Assembly: GCA_963978905.1 (NCBI GenBank)
Contig: OZ022256.1
Location: 57,500,646-57,564,645 of the forward strand
Length of the DNA: 64,000 nucleotides
Direction: 5' to 3'
Origin: Trichostrongylus colubriformis
Taxonomy: Eukaryota; Nematoda; Chromadorea; Rhabditida; Trichostrongylidae
Positions 43,365 to 53,412 of the stretch are shown here, piece by piece (position 1 is the stretch's first letter; every line of letters begins with the position of its first letter). Below the pieces are notes generated by a model. That model was not told the DNA's origin. It ran no database searches and was given only the letters and a program-made list of their open reading frames with translations. The position numbers and the translations under genes are program-made.

Positions 43365-43838
43365 CTCACAAGGGAAGGTATTTTACTTCCCGTGGAACTT
43401 TGAAATGAGACCCGGGGGAATCGATAGAGCTTCGAACGCTGATTATAACTGTGAAAACCAAAGTTGCTACCTGGCATTCTGAAGCGAGTTACGATGGGTC
43501 AAAGTTTGACTGTGACTTGCCTGTGACATCTCATTGGCGAGGCACTTTGCCATCAGCAAGGCCGTTAGATAGCCAGAATTGACCACAGTGGCTTACTGGT
43601 AGTGTTCCAGATCTGCGGGGTTGGGTTCGTGGGTGATTGGGCTTAGCAACGGCCTTGCTGATGGCAAAGTGCCTCGCCAATGAGGTGTCACAGACAAGCT
43701 TTGACCCATCGTAACTCGCTTCAGAATGCCAGGTAGCAATTTTAGTTTTCACAGTTATAATCAGCGTTCGAAGCTCTATCGATCCCCCCGGGTCTCATTT
43801 CAAAGTTCCATGGGAAGTAAAATACCTTCCCTTGTCAG
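43365..43838. mobile_element. Long near-perfect inverted repeat (arms ~200 bp, spacer ~81 bp)
   Basis: Left arm 43365-43566 and right arm 43648-43838 pair along their length: GGGAAGGTATTTTACTTCCC at the tips, GAGACCCGGGGGAATCGATAG, TTCTGAAGCGAGTTACGATG and GGCACTTTGCCATCAGCAAG toward the centre. Differences are a few substitutions and a 10-11 bp indel near 43508. No transposase. Its outer border (43238-43364) is related to 25310-25440. Confidence 0.88.
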
Positions 43839-45834
43839 ACGTATATTTTCGCCTGAACTTCAAAGGAGAAAGGAAAAGGTTGCTCCACCTCTTCCCCTCC
43901 CTTGCATTAGGCTTAGGTGAAAATAGCTACTTTAGTGGGATTTCCTCACCACATCATTGCGAAACCATCAAGTCAGGTAAACTGTGATGGGGCTGGATAT
44001 GAGAGAGCGCGAAATGTATGCCACATCTATTCATCTGCAACCACGCCTCTCTGTCAAATCGCGACCATCGAATCATCAAAAGAACTGCATTTCCAAAGCT
44101 CCTGTACGACCGTAGTTATCCGTACATCAACTCATATTGCCGTCTTTCTGCATTTCGAAGGTCCCTTTGAAGTATGTGGCAAGCGGGTATCCGCTTTGAG
44201 TATAGATCGACGGATTTGGGAAGGAGGGGGAGAGGGAGGGGGGTAGGAGCGACTGAGCAAAAGTGGCTTTTTTACATTCCTTTCCGATGTTTAAGTAAAA
44301 TCCAAACTACCTGTGGCTCACAATCACCTCTTGATCTCGTCTCCCATGTTTTTGGGTACTGTCTCAAGATACTCCCATCCCCCCTCCCCTCCCCCTCCCC
44401 ATATCCATAGCGTGAGATGAAGTTGTTAGTCTCATAAGAACATCTCAACTCAAACACAAATAAGCAAAGTGAGAGTGACTATAAAATTTAATTTTTTATT
44501 TTATATATGTAAACCTTCAAGACCCAAATAGAATTCTTTCATGACAGGCTAGCTTTTCCTTGTCGGCTGTGCCTATTTAGAGGGAAATCATTGTATATTT
44601 AGGCGGTCACCTATCAATCACCCTCCACTACGAGAAGGTTGCGAGAAATTCCAGGGTGAGCCAATCTATACAGGGCTGCACATTTCCCTTATGCGAACGA
44701 TGTCAATTTCCTTAAAATGGTTTTTCTATTCACCGGCTAAGAAATTGAATCGTGAATTTGCATTTTTTGCGAATTTTTTATGGCGAGAAGAATCAGCTAG
44801 GATTTCTATTTTGAAAGAATTCTTCGTCTAATTCGAGTTCACTCATTTGGGATGTGAGGAATGATTTAGCTAGAGCCTCTCTACGCTTATGTTGGGATAG
44901 TATAGCTTCAAACTGAAAAAAAAGCCGTGAATTCTCCAATCAGTCATTTTTTTAAGTGCAAATATGGCTTGAACCTGAACGTGGTCTACTCCGCCTTCTC
45001 TCGGATATGGCTTTCCGTGAAATCTTGCTGTCTAAAGTGGATTGATTGTCGTTCACCGAAAGTCGATTACTGTACCCTCATTACATAATCTCAATGAATA
45101 TTTTTACAGCTTCCTCTATAGTACATTACCCTAATATTGTTTTTAACTACTTTTTCTATATCTCCCGTATCTATTCTGTTTATGAAATGACTAGTGAATA
45201 GTATGATGGCCATTCAAACACTCTTTTCACTTGTTGGAGAACAACGATCATTCCATCCTCCCCAAGCTACTACGATCTCACGGTCACGCTTAGCTATGCC
45301 TCTCATTAATATTCACGTGTACATCTTAGACATGCAATACTCGCTCTCTGGTGAATCATACGATATAAACGCTCCACCGGTTAACTTGAGAATGCCCAGG
45401 TTCTCCCTTAATTTAAAAATCAAAAGACAATACGAAATTAATTGAACTACCTTGCTTTGGATTCCTCCATAGGGTGAATAGGAATTTCTGGAGCTAAGCA
45501 TACTTTCAGGACGCACCATGTACCCAGCCTAGGAGGCGATTAGCCATACACAACCAGGCAATCGTGTCCCCTCAAGTAGAATTTATCCATAAGACTGCGG
45601 ATGCTAGTCGAGGAGAGGGGGGAGGGGCAGGGCACACTCAGGTGTAGCGAAAAGTGACCGGTTCGGTACGCCCTTCACCTCCCTGGGGCCTAAATACGGC
45701 CCCACTACAGCTGGATTGTACAGTTGCTTAATACCCTTACTATTAATTTTTGTATTGATTTTTGTGTACAGATGAATCTTCCAAGTATCCTTCAATTTGT
45801 TTTATCATTATTCATTCGGATATCTAGGGGCAGC
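43839..45834. other. Intergenic, low complexity
   Basis: Holds a purine-rich run (about 44217-44248) and its pyrimidine partner (about 44371-44405). Other open frames have no motif. Confidence 0.4.
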
Positions 45835-45985
45835 TAATGGCACGTCCTACTTTTCATATGCCTTGGATCATTGCTGACCTCAACGATTACTAACCGCTCC
45901 CTTTCCACCAGTTAAATACGAGCTCCTGTCGAGGAATCCTAGAGTACCTGGATAGTAAGGGCACTCCGCTGTGCTTGGTGTCCGA
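45835..45985 (+). repeat. Dispersed repeat family R-CGAGGAA, copy 2
   Basis: GGCAGCTAATGGCACGTCCT, CTGACCTCAACGATTAC, CCACCAGTTAAATACGAGCTC and GTCGAGGAATCC; see 41700-41835. Confidence 0.55.
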
Positions 45986-46724
45986 AGCTATTTCAGTCCA
46001 AACTTTTAGCTTAAGTCCCCATTCAGGAGGAAGCTGCCACACATAACCTGTAAGGCTTAGGCAAAGTCATACGTCTGAGCGTCCAACTAGTGACTGTAAA
46101 ACGGTATCATGTGAGGAATGACAACGTGACAATGAGTGCTCATCCCGACTATAGCAGACTGCGTTCACACATGGCGAAAGTATCGCGCGGCACACTCTAC
46201 GCATGTCTACTGTTAACATTTCCGTACGTACTTGATGCTAACGTGCCCGAGCATGTCATAATATTGTTTGCGGGATCCGCGCTGCGTATGTTGCACGACT
46301 GCGTACATAGTCGATTACGAATGGTACCGAAACATATCCGAGCCCGTGACGGGGCCAAGCCTGTGTCGAGAAAAATTTCGGAGAAATACGACCCCCTCCT
46401 TGAGAATATGGGTTCCCGATTTCCCCTTCGAAATTTCATGGAAAATGCGATTCGTCCTACCCATTACCTAACCTTCCCACGATCATCCCCTCCCAGTTGA
46501 CTTCCCTTTGATCTCCTCACAGAGTTGTCTGGGTCTATCCTTGAACCGCGTCCCAAAAAAATTGCGACTAGTCATATCACTCCCACACGATACAAATTGT
46601 AATTATCGATTGACAGCGTTTTTCGGAGATCACCTCCTGGTTCATCGAGTCAAGAGTCCTTTCTGAAGAGAGGAGGGGGGGGGGCATCAAGGCACCATTG
46701 ATGCAAATATCGGGAAAGAAGTCG

Positions 46725-46815
46725 ACCCCGTCCTATCCATTCCTGAGTGCGAGCCCCACCTTTCAACTAAAAATACGACCCATCGTCGAGGAATTCTCGA
46801 CCGGAATCTAGTTTG
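46725..46815 (+). repeat. Dispersed repeat family R-CGAGGAA, diverged copy 3
   Basis: Keeps CACCTTTCAACTAAAAATACGACC and GTCGAGGAATTC only. Weak match. Confidence 0.35.
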
Positions 46816-48784
46816 GCACTTGCGTGATTCGATCCTGAGATCGTGCGAGTGCAGACATGATGTCAACAACTTTTGCCGTGGAAGGATAAATGCCCACAAT
46901 GTGCAAATACTTGGCTTTTTATCGAAAGTAAGACCCTAAATAGACGGATACACTTGAATAATTTAACAATTGTGACCGTACTTGGCTGATTTTTTGCTGA
47001 CTACAAAGGTGCTAGTTTCGTAAAGTGATCATAGACTTTTCACAGAAATATTAACAACTTCTTTCCACAACTCTAAAAGCCTTCCCAGTAAGTCCATTTG
47101 TACGTGTGATACGAATTGTATTCACTTGTGAATTGTCACATGGGGCTGTGTGGTGGTTGAAATGACATGGCAACGGTCCTTTGTCTACATCACGTGCACT
47201 ACGAGAAAACGGAAGCTTTCTGAAATCGGAACAAGGAAGTGGCTTCCATTAATCTTTCTATGAAATCTGGCTGTAGGACAGAAGCTCTTTATTCGAGTGA
47301 ATATCGCGAGAGGAAGTGAAGCCAAAAACTGAGACGAAACCACATAAGCTGCAAAGTGTGTGAAATCCCTACTCTCCTTCATTTTTCAGTACAATAAAAA
47401 GGAAGTTAAAATATAATGGAAATTAAAGTTGAAAAATTCTTCTTCTACCTACCTCATTCTGTAGCATTGGTACACGGTCTTCATACCGAGCAGTGGTGCT
47501 TGCAACTCAATCCATTTTGTTATCAACGCACTTAGCATTTCTATCATTTTCCCTTCCGCAAGCCGTGGAATTGTGATCAGGTTACACAAAAAGGCTTTTA
47601 AGAGAAGATTTCTCGTATTTCCGGCAGAATTCTCAGGAAATTTTGTGACTTTCCAATCCACTGTATTATACAAAGTGGATGCTCTTCTTGCGCTAGAATA
47701 CGTCCTAAATGGGTGGGGATTGGATTTGGATAGAATGTGGTCACTTGAAGGTGGCTATTGAAGACAGCGCAACGCTGGGGCCCGCAATTTACCCCACCAC
47801 CGAACTCATTTCTTCAGATTTTTGAGTGTAGCGTACCCTACCATTTTCTTATAATTTTCTGCCATTATTTTACACGAAAGTGGCCCTTGAGAGCGGCAGT
47901 TTTACGTGAGAATGGGAGGGAAGGCTCTACAAGCCATAATCTGGTCCTTATCCACAAAGTTATGGGGCAACCCTCAATGTCCCTGCCATTGACAAAGTTT
48001 CCTGCAGGGAATTTCCCAATACCTCTGTGCGGAAGGCAAATTGATGCTCGGTGCCCGTGTTTATGGATCTTGCAAGAATGTAATAAATAATATGTCTCGG
48101 AAAAACTATATTAATCTTACCCCTTCGGAAGACCGAAATGGCCACTCACAGTGAAAAGCAAGAGCATGCACATGCTCAGAGTTCATTGAAGGCTTATTGC
48201 CTCTTTACACCCACCTTATCCGTTTTTGGTAGAAGTCTTCTCCGTCAGTCCAATCATAGGTGTAAGAATAATCATTCTTTATAATTTCTGGGTAAAACAG
48301 ATGAGTCAATGATGGGCTGTGCACCAAATGGGCTAGCTAGTTACCTCATGTACTTCTGGTGAGGTAAAAATGCTTACTGAGGTTAAGGGCTTCTGTGGTT
48401 GTGAAGGGCTGGTTTTTTCACTACTCCAGGGATGTGGTTGGTTGAGCACTGTCTACCCTTCGACTTCTTCGCATTGGATTCGTTATGATTCACGACATTC
48501 AAATTCCCGCGTATTTGATACAACAAAGCTCATTACAGCGGTGCATGTGGGTGTCCAGCTGGGCAAACCTCGGTGTTTAGGAAAATGGCCGTTTCAGTAC
48601 GACCGAGGTTTTATATAGACGTTAAGAGGAGGCCGTATTTGGGTCAACTGGGATCCAACTACGACACCCTCTTAACATCTACCTGATCTTAACAGCATCA
48701 GTAATTATTGTTGATTGCATAGTATATTTTATTACAGTAATTTTTGGGCTGATCACTCGAATTCAATCAAAATTCTGACATAAC
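46816..48784. other. Intergenic, no gene seen
   Basis: A small inverted repeat (GTTAAGAGG near 48621 / CCTCTTAAC near 48671) is the only structure noticed. Confidence 0.35.
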
Positions 48785-48960
48785 GGGGCAGCTGACGACA
48801 CGTTCTGCTTATCATCTAGCATGGGACAATCCATGATTGACCTCTGCGATTACGACCCTTCTCCCATCCCGTCCACCAGATACGATCCTCTTGTCTAGGA
48901 ATTTCAGGCTCCCGGCGTACCCTGCTGCCCAAACAGCGATACTGGAAATGGGACTGGGAA
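48785..48960 (+). repeat. Dispersed repeat family R-CGAGGAA, copy 4
   Basis: GGGCAGCTGACGACACGTTC, TTGACCTCTGCGATTACGAC, CCACCAGATACGATCCTC and GTCTAGGAATTTC align in order with 45835-45985. Confidence 0.55.
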
Positions 48961-49308
48961 TAAAATTGAAAACCCAGTCTTTGTGACGGAAAATTGCAAC
49001 CCTTGCGTAAGAAAAAAACAAGGCAATCAAATTGATGGTATTTCTTTCGCAATATTTTAGAATTATTTACAAATTTGAGTGGAATTCAGTATTTCACATG
49101 GACCATCGCGCTTTTTGGAAGAAAAGAGAGAGAGCAAGCACTCGCTGTAAATTTCACACCGTTCTATGGAACGACATTCATACAGCATTGTGTCACTTCG
49201 TTGCCTAAATAAGGAATTTGGATCGAGCTATTCTCTGCCAACGATCATTCCATTAGATTGCTCGGGAGCGCGAGTGAATTGACTGGAAAAGTACCGGCAG
49301 TAGGCAAG

Positions 49309-49396
49309 CCTTGATACTCGGAAGAACAAAGGTGCACTTAGCTGCGGTCGCTTGCTGGAGTCAAGAGCACCTCTGTTCTTTCGAGTATCAAGGCTT
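49309..49396. repeat. Inverted repeat with ~30-bp arms
   Basis: GCCTTGATACTCGGAAGAAC..GGTGC pairs with GCACCTCTGTTCTTTCGAGTATCAAGGC around a 27-nt loop. Confidence 0.75.
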
Positions 49397-50023
49397 TCTT
49401 TCCCTTTCTGTCCAACCTATGTGCGAATAGGACTTCTTTTTGACTCATAATTCTAGTACTGATACTTAATAAAACATTGCCCGCAATCAATACCAGAATT
49501 ACATGTCCAAAAGGAGTCAATATGCCAGATAGATGGGACCCATCCTCTGCAATTAATACGAATGGAAGTCCAATGACTAGCGTATCTCCCGAGATCGTGG
49601 AGGTAGAGCTCCTTAGTAGCGCGTTGTTCTGTCTGTTTTATCCCTTTTCCTCCCTCTGTAATCATTCCCTACACAGATGGCCCTGGATTCCATATACCCC
49701 ATCTTTGTCTAGATTAATATCGTGGAAATAATTCAGTTTCCCTGGATTTCTCCTCTGCAACTGCTATAGACCTCATTAGTCAAGCAGGTAAACACATCTT
49801 AGTCATTCCACCCTCATACAGCGTGAGTAAGAGCAAACCTCTACCTCGTGATTAGCCAGCCACTAATCACACGATAGTTAGTCTAATCTATGCAATATTT
49901 CATCTTTGATTTTTACACCCAAGTGAAATCTGTAGCTAATGACTCTTCCACTTCCTTCAAGAATTGCACCTTCGAACTTACATGTTGAGTTGAATATTCA
50001 GAATATTTTAGTAAACGTGGATC
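49397..50023. other. Intergenic, no gene seen
   Basis: A 60-codon - strand frame (49338-49520) starts with a hydrophobic run but its second half is the inverted repeat, so it is not called. Confidence 0.35.
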
Positions 50024-50456
50024 CTTAAAGAAATCGTCCACGGAAAATGCGTTTTTGTGTTACCCATACGTTTATGTTGTATTTGCCTAATGTGGGCCTC
50101 TTGCAAAATTTCACGCGAAAAAATGCGAATCTGGCTGAGATACAGCACCACAAAGTGCGGTCCCAGTGGGCGGGGCAAGAGTAAAAACCTCGTCCCGTGG
50201 TCCGCTGCCGTTTGGAACGGAGAGTGGGACTGTTTACAAAACTTTCTGCTCCTACAATGCGTCTCCGACCACGGCGGACGACGGAACGAGTCTTTTCTCT
50301 TAGGCCCCGCCCACTGGGACCGCACTTTGTGGTGCTGTATCTCAGCCAGATTCACATTTTTTCGCGTGAAATTTTACATGAAGCCCACATTAGACAAATA
50401 CAACATAAACGTATGGGTAACACAAAAACTCATTTTCCGTGGACGATTCCTTTAAG
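50024..50456. mobile_element. 430-bp long-TIR foldback, best copy
   Basis: Ends CCTTAAAGAAATCGTCCACG and its complement. The arms pair for almost 195 bp through ATACGTTTATGTTGTATTTG, TTTCACGCGAAAAAATG, CTGGCTGAGATACAGCACC and GTCCCAGTGGGCGGGGC. Open frames on both strands are mirror translations of the arms. Relatives: 23150-23577, 24270-24416 and about 2963-3110. Confidence 0.88.
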
Positions 50457-52430
50457 TTGCCAAAAACTCCAGGAATCTAGAAGCTCTGAAAATTCTGAAT
50501 ACTCGTGATTTCTATGAGATTTCGGAAATACTGAAGTCGGTCTCTTTCTTTCACGATTGAAATGTTTCTTCAGAAAAATACTTCTACATTTTTATATATC
50601 ATGATGTTACTATATCATATGAATTATTTTTATTTTCTCTATGTTCAATTTCTCAACTAAAACTAGTGTGTCACCCATGCCTAAAGTGGATAGGGTACTA
50701 CTGATAAGGATGTGTCACCTTCTGCCATAATCAGATGTTGTGAACCTTATGTCAAGAGACTGGACTACCTTACGGAATACTGGAAAGGTATTTACAATCA
50801 TTGTTATGCGAGGCTCTACTATTTGTCGGTTATTCACCAGGACATAAGCGCAGGAGGGCAACCAGCTGCTGAGCAGAATTAAAAGGCAATAGTTCATTTA
50901 TTCTCGAAAACTAACCAATCTTATCGAAGTACTGATACACTATGGAATTTTCGATCATCAGAAATATTCCAAAGTTTTCAAAAAAAAAAACCATCGGTTC
51001 AATCGTCATTTAAGCAACACTGATCGGAGTGCACTGTTCACGTCATTGTAGTCCTCAGTCACGGCAGGTGTTTGGATTCCTTCTGTGGCTTCACGAACCA
51101 ATGGGCTGAAAGCTACTACGTCGGTCTCCTCGTTTCCTGGCGTTTGCCCTTTGCCATTGCGGGATCTCCTGCCTTTGTCGGACGTCATCATCCATTATCT
51201 TTAGACATTATATCCCTATGTCTTGGGTTTAACTTTATTGTAACAACCCTTGGTGAAGTTCCTGTTCTGCTAACGATCGCTTCTTCTTATCTTTGTATCA
51301 AATACTGTTCCATGATATTTAGGATTTGCAGTCATTGTGCCATGAAAATCAGTTATCCGACCGCGTGACTGCCTTAACTCCATAAAAAGGAAATGAAATT
51401 CACACCCCTAGCTCCACCTCGACCTAACGAGCAAAGTGCCCTTTCCTCTTCTGTACCATGGAATTGATTTACCAACGATTGCTCTTGCCCATCACCGTTC
51501 CAGCCTATATTTCGCGGCTATCGGCCGCTTGCCATGGGCAGATGAGGTTGCTTCGACGTTGCAATACTCAGATTTTTCTCGCGCCGTAGACTTCCTTTTT
51601 TAACCCTTCGAATGACCTTTATAGAAAAACCAGAAAAACCAGGTTAGCTGACAATGCTTTATTATTGAGCTTTCATAGAAAAAGGTTTGATGGAAGTTTG
51701 AAACTTTCCCGTATGAATCATCCCATCCCATCGAGCACTGATTTTCTCACGCCCATCCTGGAGATGGTGCGAATACACACTGAAAGGCATCAAAGCTGTG
51801 ATGGGGTTGAAGCAAACCTTTCTTCATCCTGAGCCTCTTCCTCTGCGTACTCCCGCCTACTTCAGTCACTGTGGCTACGCCATTTTGCCTCCTTTTGCTC
51901 GTATCGGTTGGAAAAATTTCCACTTCGGTCCAGGTATTTAATCGCCTTAAATGTTAAAAAATATTGCAAAACTGCAAATAACTGCAAACCTAAATGAAAA
52001 CAGATAGCAGGATTATGAGTGAATCCAGTTCATGGATTTCTCATAGACTGCTACTTCAACAATGTTTGAATCTCAACCTGGTAATCAGAATCACGCCGGT
52101 AAGGACTTCAAAGCCGAGGCTAAATATTTATAGTGTGATTGTCTTCGGAATGGTCATCTTTACCTTAGCAATATCCTTTCCCCTAGTATTCGCTTCGAAT
52201 TTGGACAACTACTACACGTTGTCCTGGTGCTCATAATTTTCAGTGTTTCTTGGGTAGTAGGAGGTTGGAGGTGAATACCTGATAATTGACACTTCTACGC
52301 CTTCCTTGAATCATTCATTTTCGCTTTCTCTTCCTCTCACACTTGACGGTTTCTTCGAGTTTTACACCTGCCGTTCCCTTTTTTATGCTAATCTTTATAT
52401 ATGAAGGAGGGAGGTGTTTCTATGACAGGT
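50457..52430. other. Intergenic, no supported gene
   Basis: Stretches at 51406-51600 (+), 51711-51950 (+), 51994-52236 (+) and 51006-51191 (-) are open and amino-acid-plausible but have no recognisable domain and no complete splice model. Confidence 0.35.
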
Positions 52431-52690
52431 GACTCGTATTTTCACTCTCTTAGCGCAGAGATCGAATCTCCCAATCAACGGTCGCCCAGGCCAACCATGC
52501 CCCGAATCTCTCGGGGGAGGAGGACTGGTTCCAGGCTCGTCTGTGAGAATTAAAGCACTGACTTGTGCATCTGGTGGCTTCCGCAAGTTACTGCATTGGC
52601 CAATCGCATTCACTTGCCACCACGATTCTGAATGGAACTTAAAAGCGCGACGTATCCCATTGAAGGGCTTATTAAATCCAAAAACTAACG
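52431..52690 (+). repeat. SINE-like dispersed repeat, third copy
   Basis: From 52545 matches 37265-37402 (AAAGCACTGACTTGTGCA, CCGCAAGTTACTGCATTGGCC, ACGATTCTGAATGGAA). The 5' segment has GATCGAATCTCCC, a possible B-box remnant. Confidence 0.5.
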
Positions 52691-52982
52691 TCATCGTTCA
52701 CTTCTACAAAACCCTGACAAAGCATTTTTTCGTACTTCATTCCTTTCGATTTCATCTGTTTTTCTTTTTTTGGTTCATTCTGGTCGGAGGGACTTTTTAG
52801 ACTTCGAAAATAGAATTACCAGCCAACCTTATAAATTATGCATGTAAGTACATTTCAAAGGCACTGGCAGTATGCTGTACAAGGTATATCAGCGTTTGGA
52901 TTCACTGGTTAGGTTTATACTGATTTTGATATTTTTGATTTTAGTCAGCTGCTGATCATCGCCGCAGCCAGCGATGCAAAAG

Positions 52983-53178
52983 TTACTACAAGGATGCTGA
53001 ATTATGGGCAAAAGCTTCGTTGTCGGACGGACTCGAAGCCGCACTCCATGCTTTCCGGGCTTACTACAAGGATGCTGAGTTATGGGCAAAAGCTTCGTTG
53101 TCAGACGGTTTCGAACCCGCACTCCATGCTTTCCGGGCATAAGTGCTAATCCAATACACTACCGACACCCCTTTCACC
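52983..53178 (-). repeat. tRNA-like SINE, - strand, with a tandem 78-bp partial unit
   Basis: 52983-53060 and 53061-53138 are two 78-bp units (GGATGCTGA(A/G)TTATGGGCAA, AAGCTTCGTTGTC, CCGCACTCCATGCTTTCCGG). The second is completed by 53139-53178. On the - strand it starts GGTGTCGGTAGTGTATTGGA and has a B box GGTTCGAAACC. Family member of 53322-53412. Confidence 0.7.
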
Positions 53179-53310
53179 TTAACTCTGCTCTGAATGGTGT
53201 ATTTATTGTTGGAACTGATTGTTGTTTATAGCATCCGAATGGCATATTGTTTTAGTGTTTCAAAATTAATAATTTTAGCTGTGGTAAATATACCATTTAG
53301 AAGCTGAGTT

Positions 53311-53412
53311 ATGGTGAAAGGGGTATCGATAGTGTAATGGATTAGCACATATGCCCGAAAACCACGGCGTGCGGGTTCGAGTCCCGTCCGACACCGAAGC
53401 TTTTGCCCATAG
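53311..53412 (+). repeat. tRNA-derived SINE, + strand copy
   Basis: 53322-53395 folds as a worn tRNA: acceptor GGTATCG/CGACACC with one mismatch, A box TAGTGTAATGG, T arm GCGGG-TTCGAGT-CCCGT containing the B box GGTTCGAGTCC. The anticodon stem ATGCC/GGCGT closes a 10-nt loop instead of 7, so it cannot be a normal tRNA. The tail GAAGCTTTTGCCCATAGCTCAGCATTC is shared with the - strand copies. Confidence 0.72.

Noticed and set aside
44217..44405. G-rich and C-rich runs as an inverted-repeat transposon
   Set aside because: Low-complexity purine/pyrimidine runs pair by composition; no unique arm sequence supports an element.
46090..46500. 136-codon open frame on +
   Set aside because: No recognisable motif or splice context; an equally open frame lies antisense, typical of GC-richer non-coding DNA.
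49338..49520. Small frame with a signal-peptide-like start
   Set aside because: Its second half is one arm and loop of the inverted repeat 49309-49396, so the protein is an accident.
50008..50455. Open frames of 103-132 codons on both strands
   Set aside because: They are translations of the two mirror-image arms of a foldback element.
53322..53395. Functional tRNA gene
   Set aside because: The anticodon loop has 10 nt and the acceptor has a mismatch; homologous tails in three copies mark it as a SINE.
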